DNA of 64,000 nucleotides from Nocardiopsis sp. TSRI0078. GTDB taxonomy: Bacteria; Actinomycetota; Actinomycetes; Streptosporangiales; Streptosporangiaceae. Position numbers and translations under genes: made by a program. The stretch spans positions 248,001-312,000 of the forward strand of contig NZ_LWLB01000012.1 of NCBI RefSeq assembly GCF_001905145.1. Direction: 5' to 3'. Below the pieces are notes generated by a model. That model was not told the DNA's origin and did not search any database. It saw only the letters and a program-made list of their open reading frames with translations. Below, one piece after another: positions 1 through 9,097 of this stretch (position 1 is its first letter; every line of letters begins with the position of its first letter).

Positions 1-84
1 CCTCACCGGTACTGCACAGGAAAGCGTCTGAGGGCTAGGGTCGACATGTCATCCGATCGAACCCACGACCCTTCCTGAGCGGAC

Positions 85-2196
85 ATGTCTGAACTGTCGA
101 GCCCCTATGGCTCCTGGCCATCGCCCATCAGCGCCGGTGACGTCGCCCGAGGAGGGCGGCGCCTGGCGTTCCCGTCCGTCGTGGGCGGCGCGGTCTGGTG
201 GGAGGAGGGCCGTCCGGAGGAGGGGCGGACCACCCTCATGCGGCGCGACGCCGACGGGACGGTGACCGAGCTGCTGCCCGCCCCCTGGAGCGCGGGCACC
301 CGGGTGCACGAGTACGGGGGACGCGCCTACCTGCCGGTCCCCCGCCGCGACGACAAGGCCATCGCCCGCATGGGCGTGGTGTTCTCCTCCTCCGCCGACC
401 AGCGCCTGTACCTGCTGGAACACGGATCCCGGGAACCGGTGCCGCTCACCCCCGACGACGGGGCGTCCTCCCGCTACGCCGACCCCGCGCTGAGCGCGGA
501 CGGGCGCGGCGTGCTGTGCGTGCGCGAACGGCACGAGGACGGCGCGGTCCACCGCTCGATCGTGTCGGTGCCGCTGTCCGGCCGGGGCGCGCAGGACCCG
601 TCGGCGGTGCGCGAGCTGGTCTCGGGCGCGGACTTCTACGCGTCGCCCACACCCTCGCCGGACGGGGCCCACCTGGCGTACGTGCGGTGGAACCACCCCA
701 GGATGCCGTGGGACGGCAGCGAGCTGCGGGTGGGCGCCCTGGACGGGTCCGGGCTGTCCGGTGAGTACACGCTCAAGGGCGGCGTGGACGAGTCGGTGGT
801 CTCCCCGGTCTGGGCGGACGACGCGACGCTGTACGTGGCCTCCGACTGGCCGGGCTGGTGGAACCTGTACCAGGCCGGGATGACCGGGCAGGCGATCGCG
901 CTGTACCCGGCCGAGGAGGAGTTCCACGCGCCGCCGGGACGGCTGGGCGACCGGTCCTTCTGCGTACTGGACTCGGGCAGGATCGTGGCGCTGCACGGGC
1001 ACGCGGACATGACCCCGAGCGTGTACGACCCCGACACCCTGGACCTGGCGCCGGTGCGGACCGGGCTGACCACGTGGTCGATGCTGGACACCGACGGGCG
1101 CACCGTGGTGGCGGTGGCCTCCTCGCCCACCGAGCCGCAGTGCCTGGTGCGTCTGGACCCCGGCTCGGGGAGCGTGGAGGTGCTGCGCCGTGTCACCGAG
1201 AAGCTGCCGGACGCCGCCTACCTGCCGGTTCCCCGGAGGGAGACGCTGCCGGGACGGTACGGGGCTCCGGTGCACGCGAACGTGTATCCGCCGACCAACC
1301 CCGACGTCGTGGCGGAGGGGCCCGCCCCGTACGTGGTGTGGGCGCACGGCGGACCGGTGTCGGCGAGCACGCTGGCGTTCGACCCGGTCAAGGCCTACTT
1401 CACCAGCCGGGGGATCGGCGTGGTGGACGTCAACTACGGCGGCTCCACCGGGTACGGGCGCTCGTACCGCAAGCGCCTGCACAAGGAGTGGGGCGTGGTG
1501 GACGTGGAGGACTGCGTGGCCGCCGCGCGGGCGCTGGTCGAGCAGGGCGTGGCCGACCCGGATCGGCTGGCGATCCGCGGGCCGAGCGCGGGCGGCTACA
1601 CGGCCCTGATGGCGCTGACCGGGGACACGTTCGCGTGCGGGGTGTCCCTCTTCGGCGTGACGGACCTGCTGGGGTTCGGCGAGACCACGCACGACTTCGA
1701 GTCGCGCTTCCTGGACACCCTGGTGGGGACGCTGCCGGGGTTCGCGGAGCGGTACCGGGAGAGGTCACCGGTCAACCGGGCCGCGGACATCGACGTCCCG
1801 GTACTGCTGCTGCAGGGCCTGGAGGACAAGGTGGTGACGCCGGACCAGGCCACGGCGATGGCGACGGCGCTGGGGCGGTGCGAGTCGCCGTACGCGCTGC
1901 TGGAGTTCGAGGGTGAGGCGCACGGGTTCACCGCGCAGGACGTGCGCGTCCGCGCGCTGGAGGCGGAACTGGCCCTCTACGCGCGGGTGTTCGGCTTCGA
2001 GGCGGACGTGGCGCCGCTGGAGCTGGTGACCGCGCCTCCGCCGACGCGCCCGGAACCGGAGCCCGAAACGCGCTCGCAGGCGCCCGAGCCGGCCGGGGAG
2101 GCCGGGACGGAGGCCGCCGGAGAGGGCGGCACGCCAGGAAAGGACGGGGACGCCGGGGAAGCACCGCGTTCCGCCGGAGCCGCCGTCACCGACTGA
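85..2196 (+). CDS. S9 family prolyl oligopeptidase / acylaminoacyl peptidase
   Basis: Cytoplasmic serine peptidase of 703 residues that should cleave short peptides or N-acylated amino acids from peptides. The N-terminal ~390 residues have WD-like repeats of a beta-propeller (for example SPTPSPDGAHLAYVRWN) and the C-terminal ~270 residues form an alpha/beta hydrolase domain. The nucleophile motif GPSAGGY places Ser501, with Asp581 (GLEDKVV) and His613 (EGEAHGF) completing the triad. No signal peptide or membrane segment is visible. After about residue 650 the protein continues as a Pro/Glu/Ala/Gly-rich, probably disordered tail of some 50 residues not needed by the family. The start at 85 follows a weak GAGCGG ribosome site; a TAGGGT box at 36-41 could be its -10. 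It faces recX, with a shared hairpin between the two stop codons. The family is certain; the substrate is unknown. Confidence 0.9.
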   Translation: MSELSSPYGSWPSPISAGDVARGGRRLAFPSVVGGAVWWEEGRPEEGRTTLMRRDADGTVTELLPAPWSAGTRVHEYGGRAYLPVPRRDDKAIARMGVVFSSSADQRLYLLEHGSREPVPLTPDDGASSRYADPALSADGRGVLCVRERHEDGAVHRSIVSVPLSGRGAQDPSAVRELVSGADFYASPTPSPDGAHLAYVRWNHPRMPWDGSELRVGALDGSGLSGEYTLKGGVDESVVSPVWADDATLYVASDWPGWWNLYQAGMTGQAIALYPAEEEFHAPPGRLGDRSFCVLDSGRIVALHGHADMTPSVYDPDTLDLAPVRTGLTTWSMLDTDGRTVVAVASSPTEPQCLVRLDPGSGSVEVLRRVTEKLPDAAYLPVPRRETLPGRYGAPVHANVYPPTNPDVVAEGPAPYVVWAHGGPVSASTLAFDPVKAYFTSRGIGVVDVNYGGSTGYGRSYRKRLHKEWGVVDVEDCVAAARALVEQGVADPDRLAIRGPSAGGYTALMALTGDTFACGVSLFGVTDLLGFGETTHDFESRFLDTLVGTLPGFAERYRERSPVNRAADIDVPVLLLQGLEDKVVTPDQATAMATALGRCESPYALLEFEGEAHGFTAQDVRVRALEAELALYARVFGFEADVAPLELVTAPPPTRPEPEPETRSQAPEPAGEAGTEAAGEGGTPGKDGDAGEAPRSAGAAVTD

Positions 2197-2216
2197 GCCG
2201 GGGCACCGGCCCCGGC
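2197..2216. terminator. hairpin between convergent S9 peptidase and recX
   Basis: An 8-bp GC-only stem (GCCGGGGC at 2197-2204 pairing with GCCCCGGC at 2209-2216, 4-nt loop) starts immediately after the peptidase stop codon. No T tract follows, as is usual for high-GC actinobacteria. It probably serves both converging transcripts. Confidence 0.5.
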
Positions 2217-2308
2217 GGGCACCCACACGTGCGCGGTCGCCGTCGGGGCACGCTCAAGCGGGGACGGCCTCCTCGTCCGTGACCGCCTCCCCGGCGCGGT
2301 GGACCGGC

Positions 2309-2896
2309 TCAGAGGTCGGGGTCGTACAGGTCGGCGTCCACACCCTCGTGTTCGAGCTCCTCGCGGATCACCCGGTAGGACAGGCCCGACGGGTAGCCCT
2401 TGCGGGCGAGTGCGCCCAGGGCGCGGCGGATCCGGGTCTGCTTGTCCCTGCCCCGGCTGGCGGCCAGACGGCGGCGGGCCAGGTCACGGGCGGCCTCCTC
2501 CTCGTCCTGGTCGCTGAGCTCGCCGACGGCCTCCTGGACGGTGTCCTCCTCCACGCCCCGGGTGCGCAGCTCCCGGGCCAGCGCGCGGCGGGACAGGCGC
2601 CTGCCGTGGTGGCGGGAGGAGACCCAGGCCTGGGCGAAGGCCGCGTCGTCGATCAGCCCCGCCTCGCTGAACGTGCCCAGGACGGAGGTGATGACCTCCT
2701 CGGGGAACTCCCTGCGGTGCAGTGCCCGCTCCAGCTGGGCACGGGTGCGCGGGGAGTGGGTGAGCATCCGCAGGACCAGGGCCCGGGCCCTGGCCTCGGG
2801 ATCCTCCCCGGACGGGCCGCGCCCGCCCGGGGAGGGACCGTCCTCGGGGAACCCGGGTTGCTGGGGCCGGTCCTGGGACCGGCTCCCCTCACGCAT
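2309..2896 (-). CDS. recX: recombination regulatory protein RecX
   Basis: RecX binds RecA filaments and limits their growth and ATPase activity, damping recombination and the SOS response. The 195-residue product has a variable, charged N terminus (about 30 residues) followed by the three-helix repeats of the family (…[19 protein letters not shown]…, …[23 protein letters not shown]…, and a C-terminal repeat around [15 protein letters not shown]). The start at 2896 is chosen because its ATG overlaps the recA stop in the arrangement ATGCGTGA, an 8-bp overlap that implies translational coupling with recA. Co-transcription with recA from the SOS-type promoter region near 4.1 kb is therefore likely. 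Confidence 0.93.
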   Translation of the reverse strand: MREGSRSQDRPQQPGFPEDGPSPGGRGPSGEDPEARARALVLRMLTHSPRTRAQLERALHRREFPEEVITSVLGTFSEAGLIDDAAFAQAWVSSRHHGRRLSRRALARELRTRGVEEDTVQEAVGELSDQDEEEAARDLARRRLAASRGRDKQTRIRRALGALARKGYPSGLSYRVIREELEHEGVDADLYDPDL

Positions 2897-4034
2897 CCGT
2901 CGTGGGCGCCTTGGTCGTCCTGGCCGTGGCGCGCTTGGCGGGGGCCTTGGCGGCGGCCGAAGCCGGGGCCTCCTTGGCGGATTCGGCGGTGTCGGCGGAA
3001 GCGCTGTCGGCGACCGGACCGGAGGCGCTGTCGTCGCCCCTGGAGGGCACGCCCAGCTTCTCCTTGATCTTCTTCTCGACCTCGTTGGACACGTCGACGT
3101 TCTCGCGCAGGAACTTGCGCGCGTTCTCCTTGCCCTGGCCCAGCTGGGTGCCGTCGTAGGTGAACCAGGCGCCCGACTTGCGCACGATGCCGTGCTCCAC
3201 GCCCAGGTCGATGAGGCTGCCCTCGCGGGAGACGCCCACACCGTAGAGGATGTCGAACTCGGCCTGCTTGAAGGGCGGGGCCACCTTGTTCTTGACGACC
3301 TTGACGCGGGTGCGGTTGCCGACCGCGTCGGTGCCGTCCTTGAGCGTCTCGATGCGGCGCACGTCCAGGCGCACCGACGAGTAGAACTTCAGCGCCTTGC
3401 CGCCGGTCGTCGTCTCGGGCGAGCCGAACATGACGCCGACCTTCTCGCGCAGCTGGTTGATGAAGATCGCGGTGGTACCGGTCTGGTGCAGCGCGCCGGC
3501 GATCTTGCGCAGCGCCTGGGACATCAGGCGGGCCTGCAGGCCGACGTGGCTGTCGCCCATCTCGCCCTCGATCTCGGCGCGGGGCACCAGGGCCGCCACG
3601 GAGTCGATGACGATGACGGAGATCGCGCCCGAGCGGATCAGCATGTCGACGATCTCCAGCGCCTGCTCGCCGGTGTCCGGCTGCGAGAGCAGCAGGTCGT
3701 CGGTGTCGACGCCGATCTTCTTGGCGTACTCGGGGTCGAGCGCGTGCTCGGCGTCGACGAAGGCGGCGATACCGCCCATCTTCTGCGCGCTGGCCACCGC
3801 GTGCAGGGCGACGGTCGTCTTTCCGCTCGACTCGGGCCCGTAGATCTCGACGATGCGGCCCTTGGGAATGCCTCCGATGCCCAGGGCCACGTCGAGGGCG
3901 ATCGCCCCGGTGGGGATCGCCTCGATCGGCGGGCGCTCGTCGTCGCCCAGACGCATGACGGAGCCCTTGCCGAACTGCCGCTCGATCTGGGCGAGTGCTG
4001 TTTCGAGAGCCTTGTCTCGGTCTCCGGATGCCAC
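2889..4034 (-). CDS. recA: recombinase RecA
   Basis: DNA-dependent ATPase that forms the strand-exchange filament and acts as co-protease for LexA. Product of 381 residues from the GTG at 4034: Walker A GPESSGKT at residues 66-73, the MAW and DNA-binding loop regions ([24 protein letters not shown] split over loops L1/L2) and a C-terminal Ala/Lys/Thr-rich tail of about 50 residues typical of actinobacteria. The GTG is preferred because CAGGGG lies 6 nt upstream and because the protein then starts at the same place as Streptomyces RecA. An in-frame ATG at 4073 (beginning MKKKAST) would add 13 residues but has no ribosome site and sits about 4 nt after the predicted transcription start. Overlaps recX by 8 bp; preceded by an SOS box and a second damage-type promoter. 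Confidence 0.97.
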   Translation of the reverse strand: MASGDRDKALETALAQIERQFGKGSVMRLGDDERPPIEAIPTGAIALDVALGIGGIPKGRIVEIYGPESSGKTTVALHAVASAQKMGGIAAFVDAEHALDPEYAKKIGVDTDDLLLSQPDTGEQALEIVDMLIRSGAISVIVIDSVAALVPRAEIEGEMGDSHVGLQARLMSQALRKIAGALHQTGTTAIFINQLREKVGVMFGSPETTTGGKALKFYSSVRLDVRRIETLKDGTDAVGNRTRVKVVKNKVAPPFKQAEFDILYGVGVSREGSLIDLGVEHGIVRKSGAWFTYDGTQLGQGKENARKFLRENVDVSNEVEKKIKEKLGVPSRGDDSASGPVADSASADTAESAKEAPASAAAKAPAKRATARTTKAPTTDA

Positions 4035-4083
4035 GGGATACCCCTGTTGTTGGGTCGATGCCTTTTTCTTCATGATGAGCACG

Positions 4084-4106
4084 ACGCTACGCGGCCGGTA
4101 CGACAA
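4084..4106 (-). promoter_or_regulatory. candidate RecA-NDp type (PafBC-dependent) damage promoter of recA
   Basis: On the minus strand TTGTCGTAC (4106-4098) is followed by exactly 8 nt and TAGCGT (4089-4084). This matches the mycobacterial LexA-independent DNA-damage promoter layout TTGTCRGTG-N8-TAnnnT in the TTGTC core, the spacing and the TAnnnT hexamer, but not in the last four bases of the first block. The predicted transcription start is near 4077, leaving a leader of about 43 nt before the GTG of recA. Confidence 0.55.
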
Positions 4107-4146
4107 TCGCGACGTCCGACGTCCGCCTGTGGATATCCACACTACC

Positions 4147-4160
4147 CGAACCTGTGTTCG
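4147..4160. promoter_or_regulatory. LexA-binding SOS box upstream of recA
   Basis: The sequence CGAACCTGTGTTCG is a perfect match to the Gram-positive SOS box CGAAC-N4-GTTCG. It lies 113 bp upstream of the recA GTG and about 30 bp downstream of the end of the DUF3046 gene, so it should repress recA-recX. A perfect 12-bp palindrome GTGGATATCCAC (4129-4140) lies between it and the candidate damage promoter; I cannot assign that palindrome. Confidence 0.85.
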
Positions 4161-4192
4161 ATGTGACGTACGAAACGTGTACTCGTGTGAGG

Positions 4193-4387
4193 TCAGCGCA
4201 TGGACGCGGGGATGTCGAAGGCCTCGCACACCGCGCGCCACACCTCCTTGGCCCCCACCCCGTCGGCGAGCGCCTGCTGGATCGTGCGGGACCCGAGGCC
4301 CTCCAGGACGTAGTCCTTGGCCAGGCTCTGCGTGTAGGCCTCGCCGAACTGCTCGTGCATGTTGTTCCAGAAAACCGTGAGTCTCAT
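4193..4387 (-). CDS. DUF3046 domain protein
   Basis: Small protein of 64 residues (begins [10 protein letters not shown], ends DIPASMR) of the DUF3046 family, which in actinobacteria is habitually encoded directly upstream of recA. It is a compact alpha-helical protein with no signal peptide, membrane segment or cysteine pair; its function is unknown. The ATG at 4387 is used because the family starts at this methionine; longer readings only add non-conserved residues. There is no ribosome site, but GATACT (4400-4395) lies 7 nt upstream of the ATG, so the mRNA is probably leaderless. It ends 32 bp before the SOS box, so recA is not simply its downstream operon partner. Divergent from lhr with about 80 bp between starts. 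Confidence 0.85.
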   Translation of the reverse strand: MRLTVFWNNMHEQFGEAYTQSLAKDYVLEGLGSRTIQQALADGVGAKEVWRAVCEAFDIPASMR

Positions 4388-4394
4388 CGGGCCC

Positions 4395-4400
4395 AGTATC
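4395..4400 (-). promoter_or_regulatory. -10 element for a leaderless DUF3046 mRNA
   Basis: Minus-strand GATACT lies 7 nt before the ATG at 4387, so transcription would start at or next to the start codon. No Shine-Dalgarno sequence is present. No clear -35 is seen. Confidence 0.4.
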
Positions 4401-4465
4401 GGTGATCGGCGCGCCCCCACCGCCCCTTCCGGGTTTTTGTCACGGCCCGCGGGCACACTGGCGGC

Positions 4466-7400
4466 ATGAGCCGTGCGCCGCACCCCCTCGAACGCTTCGG
4501 ACCGGCCACCCGGACCTGGTTCGAGCAGGCCTTTCCCGCCGGTCCCACCCCCGCGCAGACCGGTGCCTGGGAGTCGGTGTCGCGGGGAAGGAACACGCTG
4601 GTGGTGGCCCCGACCGGCTCGGGCAAGACCCTGTCGGCCTTCCTGTGGTCACTGGACCGGCTGACCTCGGCGCCGGTCCCCGAGGACCGCGCCCGCCGCT
4701 GCCGGGTGCTGTACGTGTCCCCACTCAAGGCCCTCGCGGTGGACGTGGAGCGCAACCTGCGCGTCCCCCTCGCCGGGATCGCGGCCGCCGCCGAGGCCGC
4801 GGGGCGCGAGCTGTCCCCGGTCACCGTGGGGGTGCGCACCGGCGACACCCCCGCCGGTCAGCGGCGCGGGCTCGCCAGACGGCCGCCCGACGTGCTCATC
4901 ACCACACCCGAGTCCTTGTTCCTGGTCCTCACCTCGCGCGCCAGGGAGGGACTGGCCGGTGTGGAGACGGTGATCGTCGACGAGGTGCACGCGCTGGCGG
5001 GCACCAAGCGCGGCGCGCACCTGGCGCTGAGCCTGGAGCGGCTGGACGCCCTGCTGGACCGCCCGGCGCAGCGGATCGGGCTGTCGGCGACCGTGCGCCC
5101 GACCGGGACGGTGGCGGAGTTCCTCGGCGGCGCCGACGTCGTCTCGCCGCCCGACTCCCCCGGCATGGACCTGCGCGTGGTGGTGCCCGTTCCCGACATG
5201 GACGATCCCGGAGCGCCGGAAACGCCCCCCGCGCCGCCCGGCGACGGCTCCCCGGGCGGCGGGCCCCGGGGCGGCGGGTCCCTGTGGCCGCACGTGGAGG
5301 CGCGGGTCCTGGACCTGGTCGAGTCCCACCGCTCCACCATCGTGTTCACCAACGGCCGCCGCACCGCCGAGCGGCTGTGCGCCCGCCTCAACGACCTGCA
5401 CGCCGAGCGGCACGGCCGGGAACTGCCGCCGGAGGAGGTGCCCGCTCAGGTCATCGCCCAGTCCGGAGGCAGCCGCGGCGGCGCCCCGGTCCTCGCGCGG
5501 GCCCACCACGGATCGATGTCCAAGGCCGAGCGCGCCCTGGTCGAGGACGACCTCAAGGCGGGGCGGCTGCGCTGCGTGGTGGCCACCTCCAGCCTGGAGC
5601 TGGGCGTGGACATGGGCGCGGTCGACCTGGTGGTGCAGGTGGCCTCGCCCCCGTCGGTGGCCGGCGGCCTCCAGCGGGTGGGCCGTGCCGGGCACCGGGT
5701 CGGCGAGACCTCGCGCGGGGTGTTCCTCCCCCAGTTCCGGGGCGACCTGCTGTCGACGGCCGTGGTGGTGGAGCGGATGCGCGCGGGCGACATCGAGCGC
5801 CTGGAGATGCCCCGCGCTCCCCTGGACGTGCTGTCCCAGCAGATCGTGGCGATGGCCGCCATGGACGACTGGCCCGTGGCCGGGCTCGCCGGCCTGGTGC
5901 GGCGGGCCGCGCCCTTCGCCGGGCTGACCGACCCGGTACTGGAGTCGGTCCTGGACATGCTGTCGGGACGCTATCCCTCGGACGAGTTCGCCGAGCTGCG
6001 CCCGCGCCTGGTGTGGGACCGGGAGGCGGACGTGGTGCGGGGACGGCCGGGCGCGCAGCGGCTGGCGGTGCTCAGCGGCGGCACCATCCCCGACCGGGGG
6101 ACGTACGGGGTGCACCTGGCCGCGGAGGGCGCGGACCCGGGGCGGGGACGGGCGCCCACCCGGGTCGGCGAGCTGGACGAGGAGATGGTCTACGAGTCAA
6201 GGGTGGGCGACGTGTTCGTGCTGGGGTCCACCTCGTGGCGGATCGAGGGGATCACCGCCGACCGGGTGCTGGTCTCGCCCGCGCCGGGGCGGCCGGGGCG
6301 GATGCCGTTCTGGAAGGCCGACGCGCAGGGCCGCCCGGCCGAGCTGGGACGCGCGGTGGGCGCGCTGGCCAGGAGACTCGCCGAGGCGGAGCCGGAGGAG
6401 GCCCTGGCCCTGGCCGAGGAGGTGGGGCTGGACCCGTGGGCGGCGCGGAACCTGGTGGCGTACGTGGCCGAACAGCGCGAGGCCACCGGCCAGGTGCCCG
6501 ACGACCGGACCGTGGTCGTCGAGCGCTTCCGCGACCAGGTCGGCGACTGGCGCGCGGTGGTGCACTCGCCGCTGGGTGCCCGGGTGCACGCGCCCTGGGC
6601 CCTGGCGGTCGCCCGCCGGGTGCGGACGCGGTTCGGAGCGGACGCGCAGGTCGTGCACGGCGATGACGGGATCGTGCTGCGGCTGCCGGACACCGAGCAG
6701 GGCGGGATCGACCACGCGGGCGGGCTGGCCGACCTGGTGGCGCCCGACCCCGGGGAGGTGGAGGAGGCGGTCACCGACGAGCTGCCCGGGTCGGCGCTGT
6801 TCGCCGCCCGCTTCCGCGAGTGCGCGGCGCGGGCGCTGCTGCTGCCCCGGCAGCGCCCGGACCGGCGCATGCCGCTGTGGCAGCAGCGGCTGCGGGCCTC
6901 GCACCTGCTGTCGGTGGCGGGCCGGTACGGGTCGTTCCCGATCGTGCTGGAGACGGTGCGCGAGTGCCTGAGGGACGTGTTCGACGTGCCCGCCCTCGTG
7001 GAGGCGCTCACGGACATCCGGGCCCGGCGCACACGTGTGGTCGAGGTGCGCACCGAACGGGCGTCGCCGTTCGCGCGGTCGCTCCTGATGGAGTACACGG
7101 CGGCGTTCCTGTACGAGGGTGACGCCCCGGCCGCCGAGCTGCGGGCACAGGCGCTCACCCTGGACCCGTCGCTGCTGTCCGACCTGCTGGGGCGGGCGGA
7201 CCTGAGGGAGCTGCTCGACCCGCGGGTGGTGGAGCACGTCGGCGCCCTGCTGCAGCGTACGGCCGAGGGGGCGGGCGCCGGGGACGCGGAGGGCGCGTCG
7301 GACCTGCTGCGCGAGGTCGGTCCGCTGACCACGGCCGAGGCCGCCGAACGCGGTGTCCGGCGGGAGTGGCTGGAGGGGTTGGAGTCCGCGGGCCGGGTGG

Positions 7401-9025
7401 TGCGGATGTCCGTGGCGGGCGCCGAGCGGTGGTGCGCGGTGGAGGACGCGGCGCGGCTGCGCGACGCCCTCGGCGCCGAGCCGCCCGCCGGTGTGCCCCG
7501 GGCCCTCCTGGAGCCGGTGGAGGAGCCGACACGCGACCTGGTGTCGCGGTACGCGCGCACGCACGGGCCGTTCACCTCCGCCGAGGCCGCCGAGCGCCTG
7601 GGGCTCGGGCGCGACGTGGTGGAGGGCGTGCTGCGGGAGCTGTCCCGCCGGGGACGGGTGTCCGGCGGCGGCTTCCGGCCGGGCGGGACGGGCATCGAGT
7701 GGTGCGACGCCGAGGTGCTGCGCCGGTTGCGGCGCGGCTCTCTCGCACGGCTGCGCCGGGAGGTGGAACCGGTCGGTCCGGAGGCGCTGGCCCGGTTCTC
7801 CCCGCTGTGGCAGCGCGCCGTGCCGGGTGAGCGCCGGCGCGGTCCGGACGCGGTGTTCGACGCGGTGGAGTCGCTGCGCGGGGCGAGCCTGACGGCGTCG
7901 GCGCTGGAGTCGCTGGTGCTGCCCGCTCGGGTGGAGGACTACGCGCCCCACCGGCTGGACGAGCTGACCCAGGCGGGCGAGGTGGTGTGGGCCGGAGCGG
8001 GGGCGCTTCCCGGCCAGGACGGGTGGGTGTGCCTGCTCCCGGCCGACGAGGCTCCCCTCCTGCTGCCCGAGCCGGTTCCTCCCGAGGAGGGCACGCTGCC
8101 CCACGCGGTTCTGGAGGTGCTGCGCGAGGGCGGAGCGCTGTTCTTCCGCGACGTCGCCGACCGGGCGGCGAGGACGGCGGGCGGCTCCGCGGTCACCGAC
8201 GGGGACCTGGTCGAGGCGCTGTGGGAGCTGGTGTGGTCGGGCTGCGTCACCAACGACACCCTGGCACCGCTGCGGGCCGTGCTGGGGACCGGGCCCGCTC
8301 CGCGCCGCTCCCCGTCGCGGAGGTCGTCGCGCGCGGTGGGGCGCCGGCCGGTGATGCCCACCCGGTCGGGTCCGCCCACGGCCGCGGGGCGGTGGTGGGT
8401 CCTGCCCGAACGCGAGGGCGATCCCACGCGGCTCGCCCTGGCCCGCCTGGAGGCGCGGCTGGAGCGCCGGGGCGTGCTGGTGCGCGGGTACCAGGGCGGA
8501 CGGATCTCGCCGGAGGAGTACCGGATGCTGCGGACCCTGGAGGAGTCGGGCCGGGTGCGCCGGGGCTACTTCGTGGAGGGGCTGGGCGGTGCCCAGTTCG
8601 CCCTGCCCGGCGCGGTGGACCGCCTGCGGGCGCTGTCCGGGGGCGGGGCGGGCGCCCCGGTGGTGCTGGCGGCGACCGATCCGGCGAACCCGTTCGGCAC
8701 GGACCTCCCCTGGCCGCCGGGAGGGGACGGCCAGGGGCGGCAGGCCAGGCCGGGCCGGACGGCGGGCTCCCTGGTGGTGGTCGACGACGGACGGCTGACC
8801 CTGTACGCGGGCCGGGGCGGCCGCTCGGTGCTGACCTTCGGTTCGCCGCCCGACCTGCTGGAGCGGGCGGCCCGTGCCCTGGCCGGGGCGGTGCGGGAGG
8901 GGCGCGTGGCGTCGTTGACGGTGGAGCGCGCGGACGGGGCGGAGGTGTTCGGCAGCCCCCTGGACACCGCGCTCGTGGCGGCCGGGTTCCACGTGACCCC
9001 CAAGGGGCTCCGCCTGCGCCCATGA
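4466..9025 (+). CDS. lhr: Lhr-type superfamily 2 ATP-dependent helicase
   Basis: Large helicase of 1519 residues, the length usual for bacterial Lhr, a 3'-5' translocase that unwinds RNA:DNA and DNA duplexes and is linked to DNA repair. Visible SF2 motifs: motif I APTGSGKT (residues 48-55), motif II DEVH (172-175), motif III SAT (207-209), motif VI VGRAGHR near residue 405. A winged-helix and Lhr core domain follow to about residue 860; the remaining ~650 residues correspond to the Lhr C-terminal domain of unknown but reportedly nuclease/glycosylase-related role. Residues 255-270 are a Gly/Pro-rich insert. No Shine-Dalgarno site precedes the ATG at 4466. The gene is divergent from DUF3046-recA, which places three DNA-repair-related genes side by side. 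Confidence 0.93.
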   Translation: MSRAPHPLERFGPATRTWFEQAFPAGPTPAQTGAWESVSRGRNTLVVAPTGSGKTLSAFLWSLDRLTSAPVPEDRARRCRVLYVSPLKALAVDVERNLRVPLAGIAAAAEAAGRELSPVTVGVRTGDTPAGQRRGLARRPPDVLITTPESLFLVLTSRAREGLAGVETVIVDEVHALAGTKRGAHLALSLERLDALLDRPAQRIGLSATVRPTGTVAEFLGGADVVSPPDSPGMDLRVVVPVPDMDDPGAPETPPAPPGDGSPGGGPRGGGSLWPHVEARVLDLVESHRSTIVFTNGRRTAERLCARLNDLHAERHGRELPPEEVPAQVIAQSGGSRGGAPVLARAHHGSMSKAERALVEDDLKAGRLRCVVATSSLELGVDMGAVDLVVQVASPPSVAGGLQRVGRAGHRVGETSRGVFLPQFRGDLLSTAVVVERMRAGDIERLEMPRAPLDVLSQQIVAMAAMDDWPVAGLAGLVRRAAPFAGLTDPVLESVLDMLSGRYPSDEFAELRPRLVWDREADVVRGRPGAQRLAVLSGGTIPDRGTYGVHLAAEGADPGRGRAPTRVGELDEEMVYESRVGDVFVLGSTSWRIEGITADRVLVSPAPGRPGRMPFWKADAQGRPAELGRAVGALARRLAEAEPEEALALAEEVGLDPWAARNLVAYVAEQREATGQVPDDRTVVVERFRDQVGDWRAVVHSPLGARVHAPWALAVARRVRTRFGADAQVVHGDDGIVLRLPDTEQGGIDHAGGLADLVAPDPGEVEEAVTDELPGSALFAARFRECAARALLLPRQRPDRRMPLWQQRLRASHLLSVAGRYGSFPIVLETVRECLRDVFDVPALVEALTDIRARRTRVVEVRTERASPFARSLLMEYTAAFLYEGDAPAAELRAQALTLDPSLLSDLLGRADLRELLDPRVVEHVGALLQRTAEGAGAGDAEGASDLLREVGPLTTAEAAERGVRREWLEGLESAGRVVRMSVAGAERWCAVEDAARLRDALGAEPPAGVPRALLEPVEEPTRDLVSRYARTHGPFTSAEAAERLGLGRDVVEGVLRELSRRGRVSGGGFRPGGTGIEWCDAEVLRRLRRGSLARLRREVEPVGPEALARFSPLWQRAVPGERRRGPDAVFDAVESLRGASLTASALESLVLPARVEDYAPHRLDELTQAGEVVWAGAGALPGQDGWVCLLPADEAPLLLPEPVPPEEGTLPHAVLEVLREGGALFFRDVADRAARTAGGSAVTDGDLVEALWELVWSGCVTNDTLAPLRAVLGTGPAPRRSPSRRSSRAVGRRPVMPTRSGPPTAAGRWWVLPEREGDPTRLALARLEARLERRGVLVRGYQGGRISPEEYRMLRTLEESGRVRRGYFVEGLGGAQFALPGAVDRLRALSGGGAGAPVVLAATDPANPFGTDLPWPPGGDGQGRQARPGRTAGSLVVVDDGRLTLYAGRGGRSVLTFGSPPDLLERAARALAGAVREGRVASLTVERADGAEVFGSPLDTALVAAGFHVTPKGLRLRP

Positions 9026-9097
9026 GCCGGAAACGACTGGACGCGATGGCCGGAACCGGCCAGGATGGCGCCCGTCCGGACGAGGCTGGGAGGCAGG

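Noticed and set aside
2400-4166. A 588-codon plus-strand frame across recA
   Set aside because: Antisense to recA and recX, which are certain; the translation has no recognisable family.
4171-4185. Second SOS box near CGAAACGTGTACTCG
   Set aside because: The right half does not match GTTCG, spacing is off, and a perfect box lies 10 bp away.
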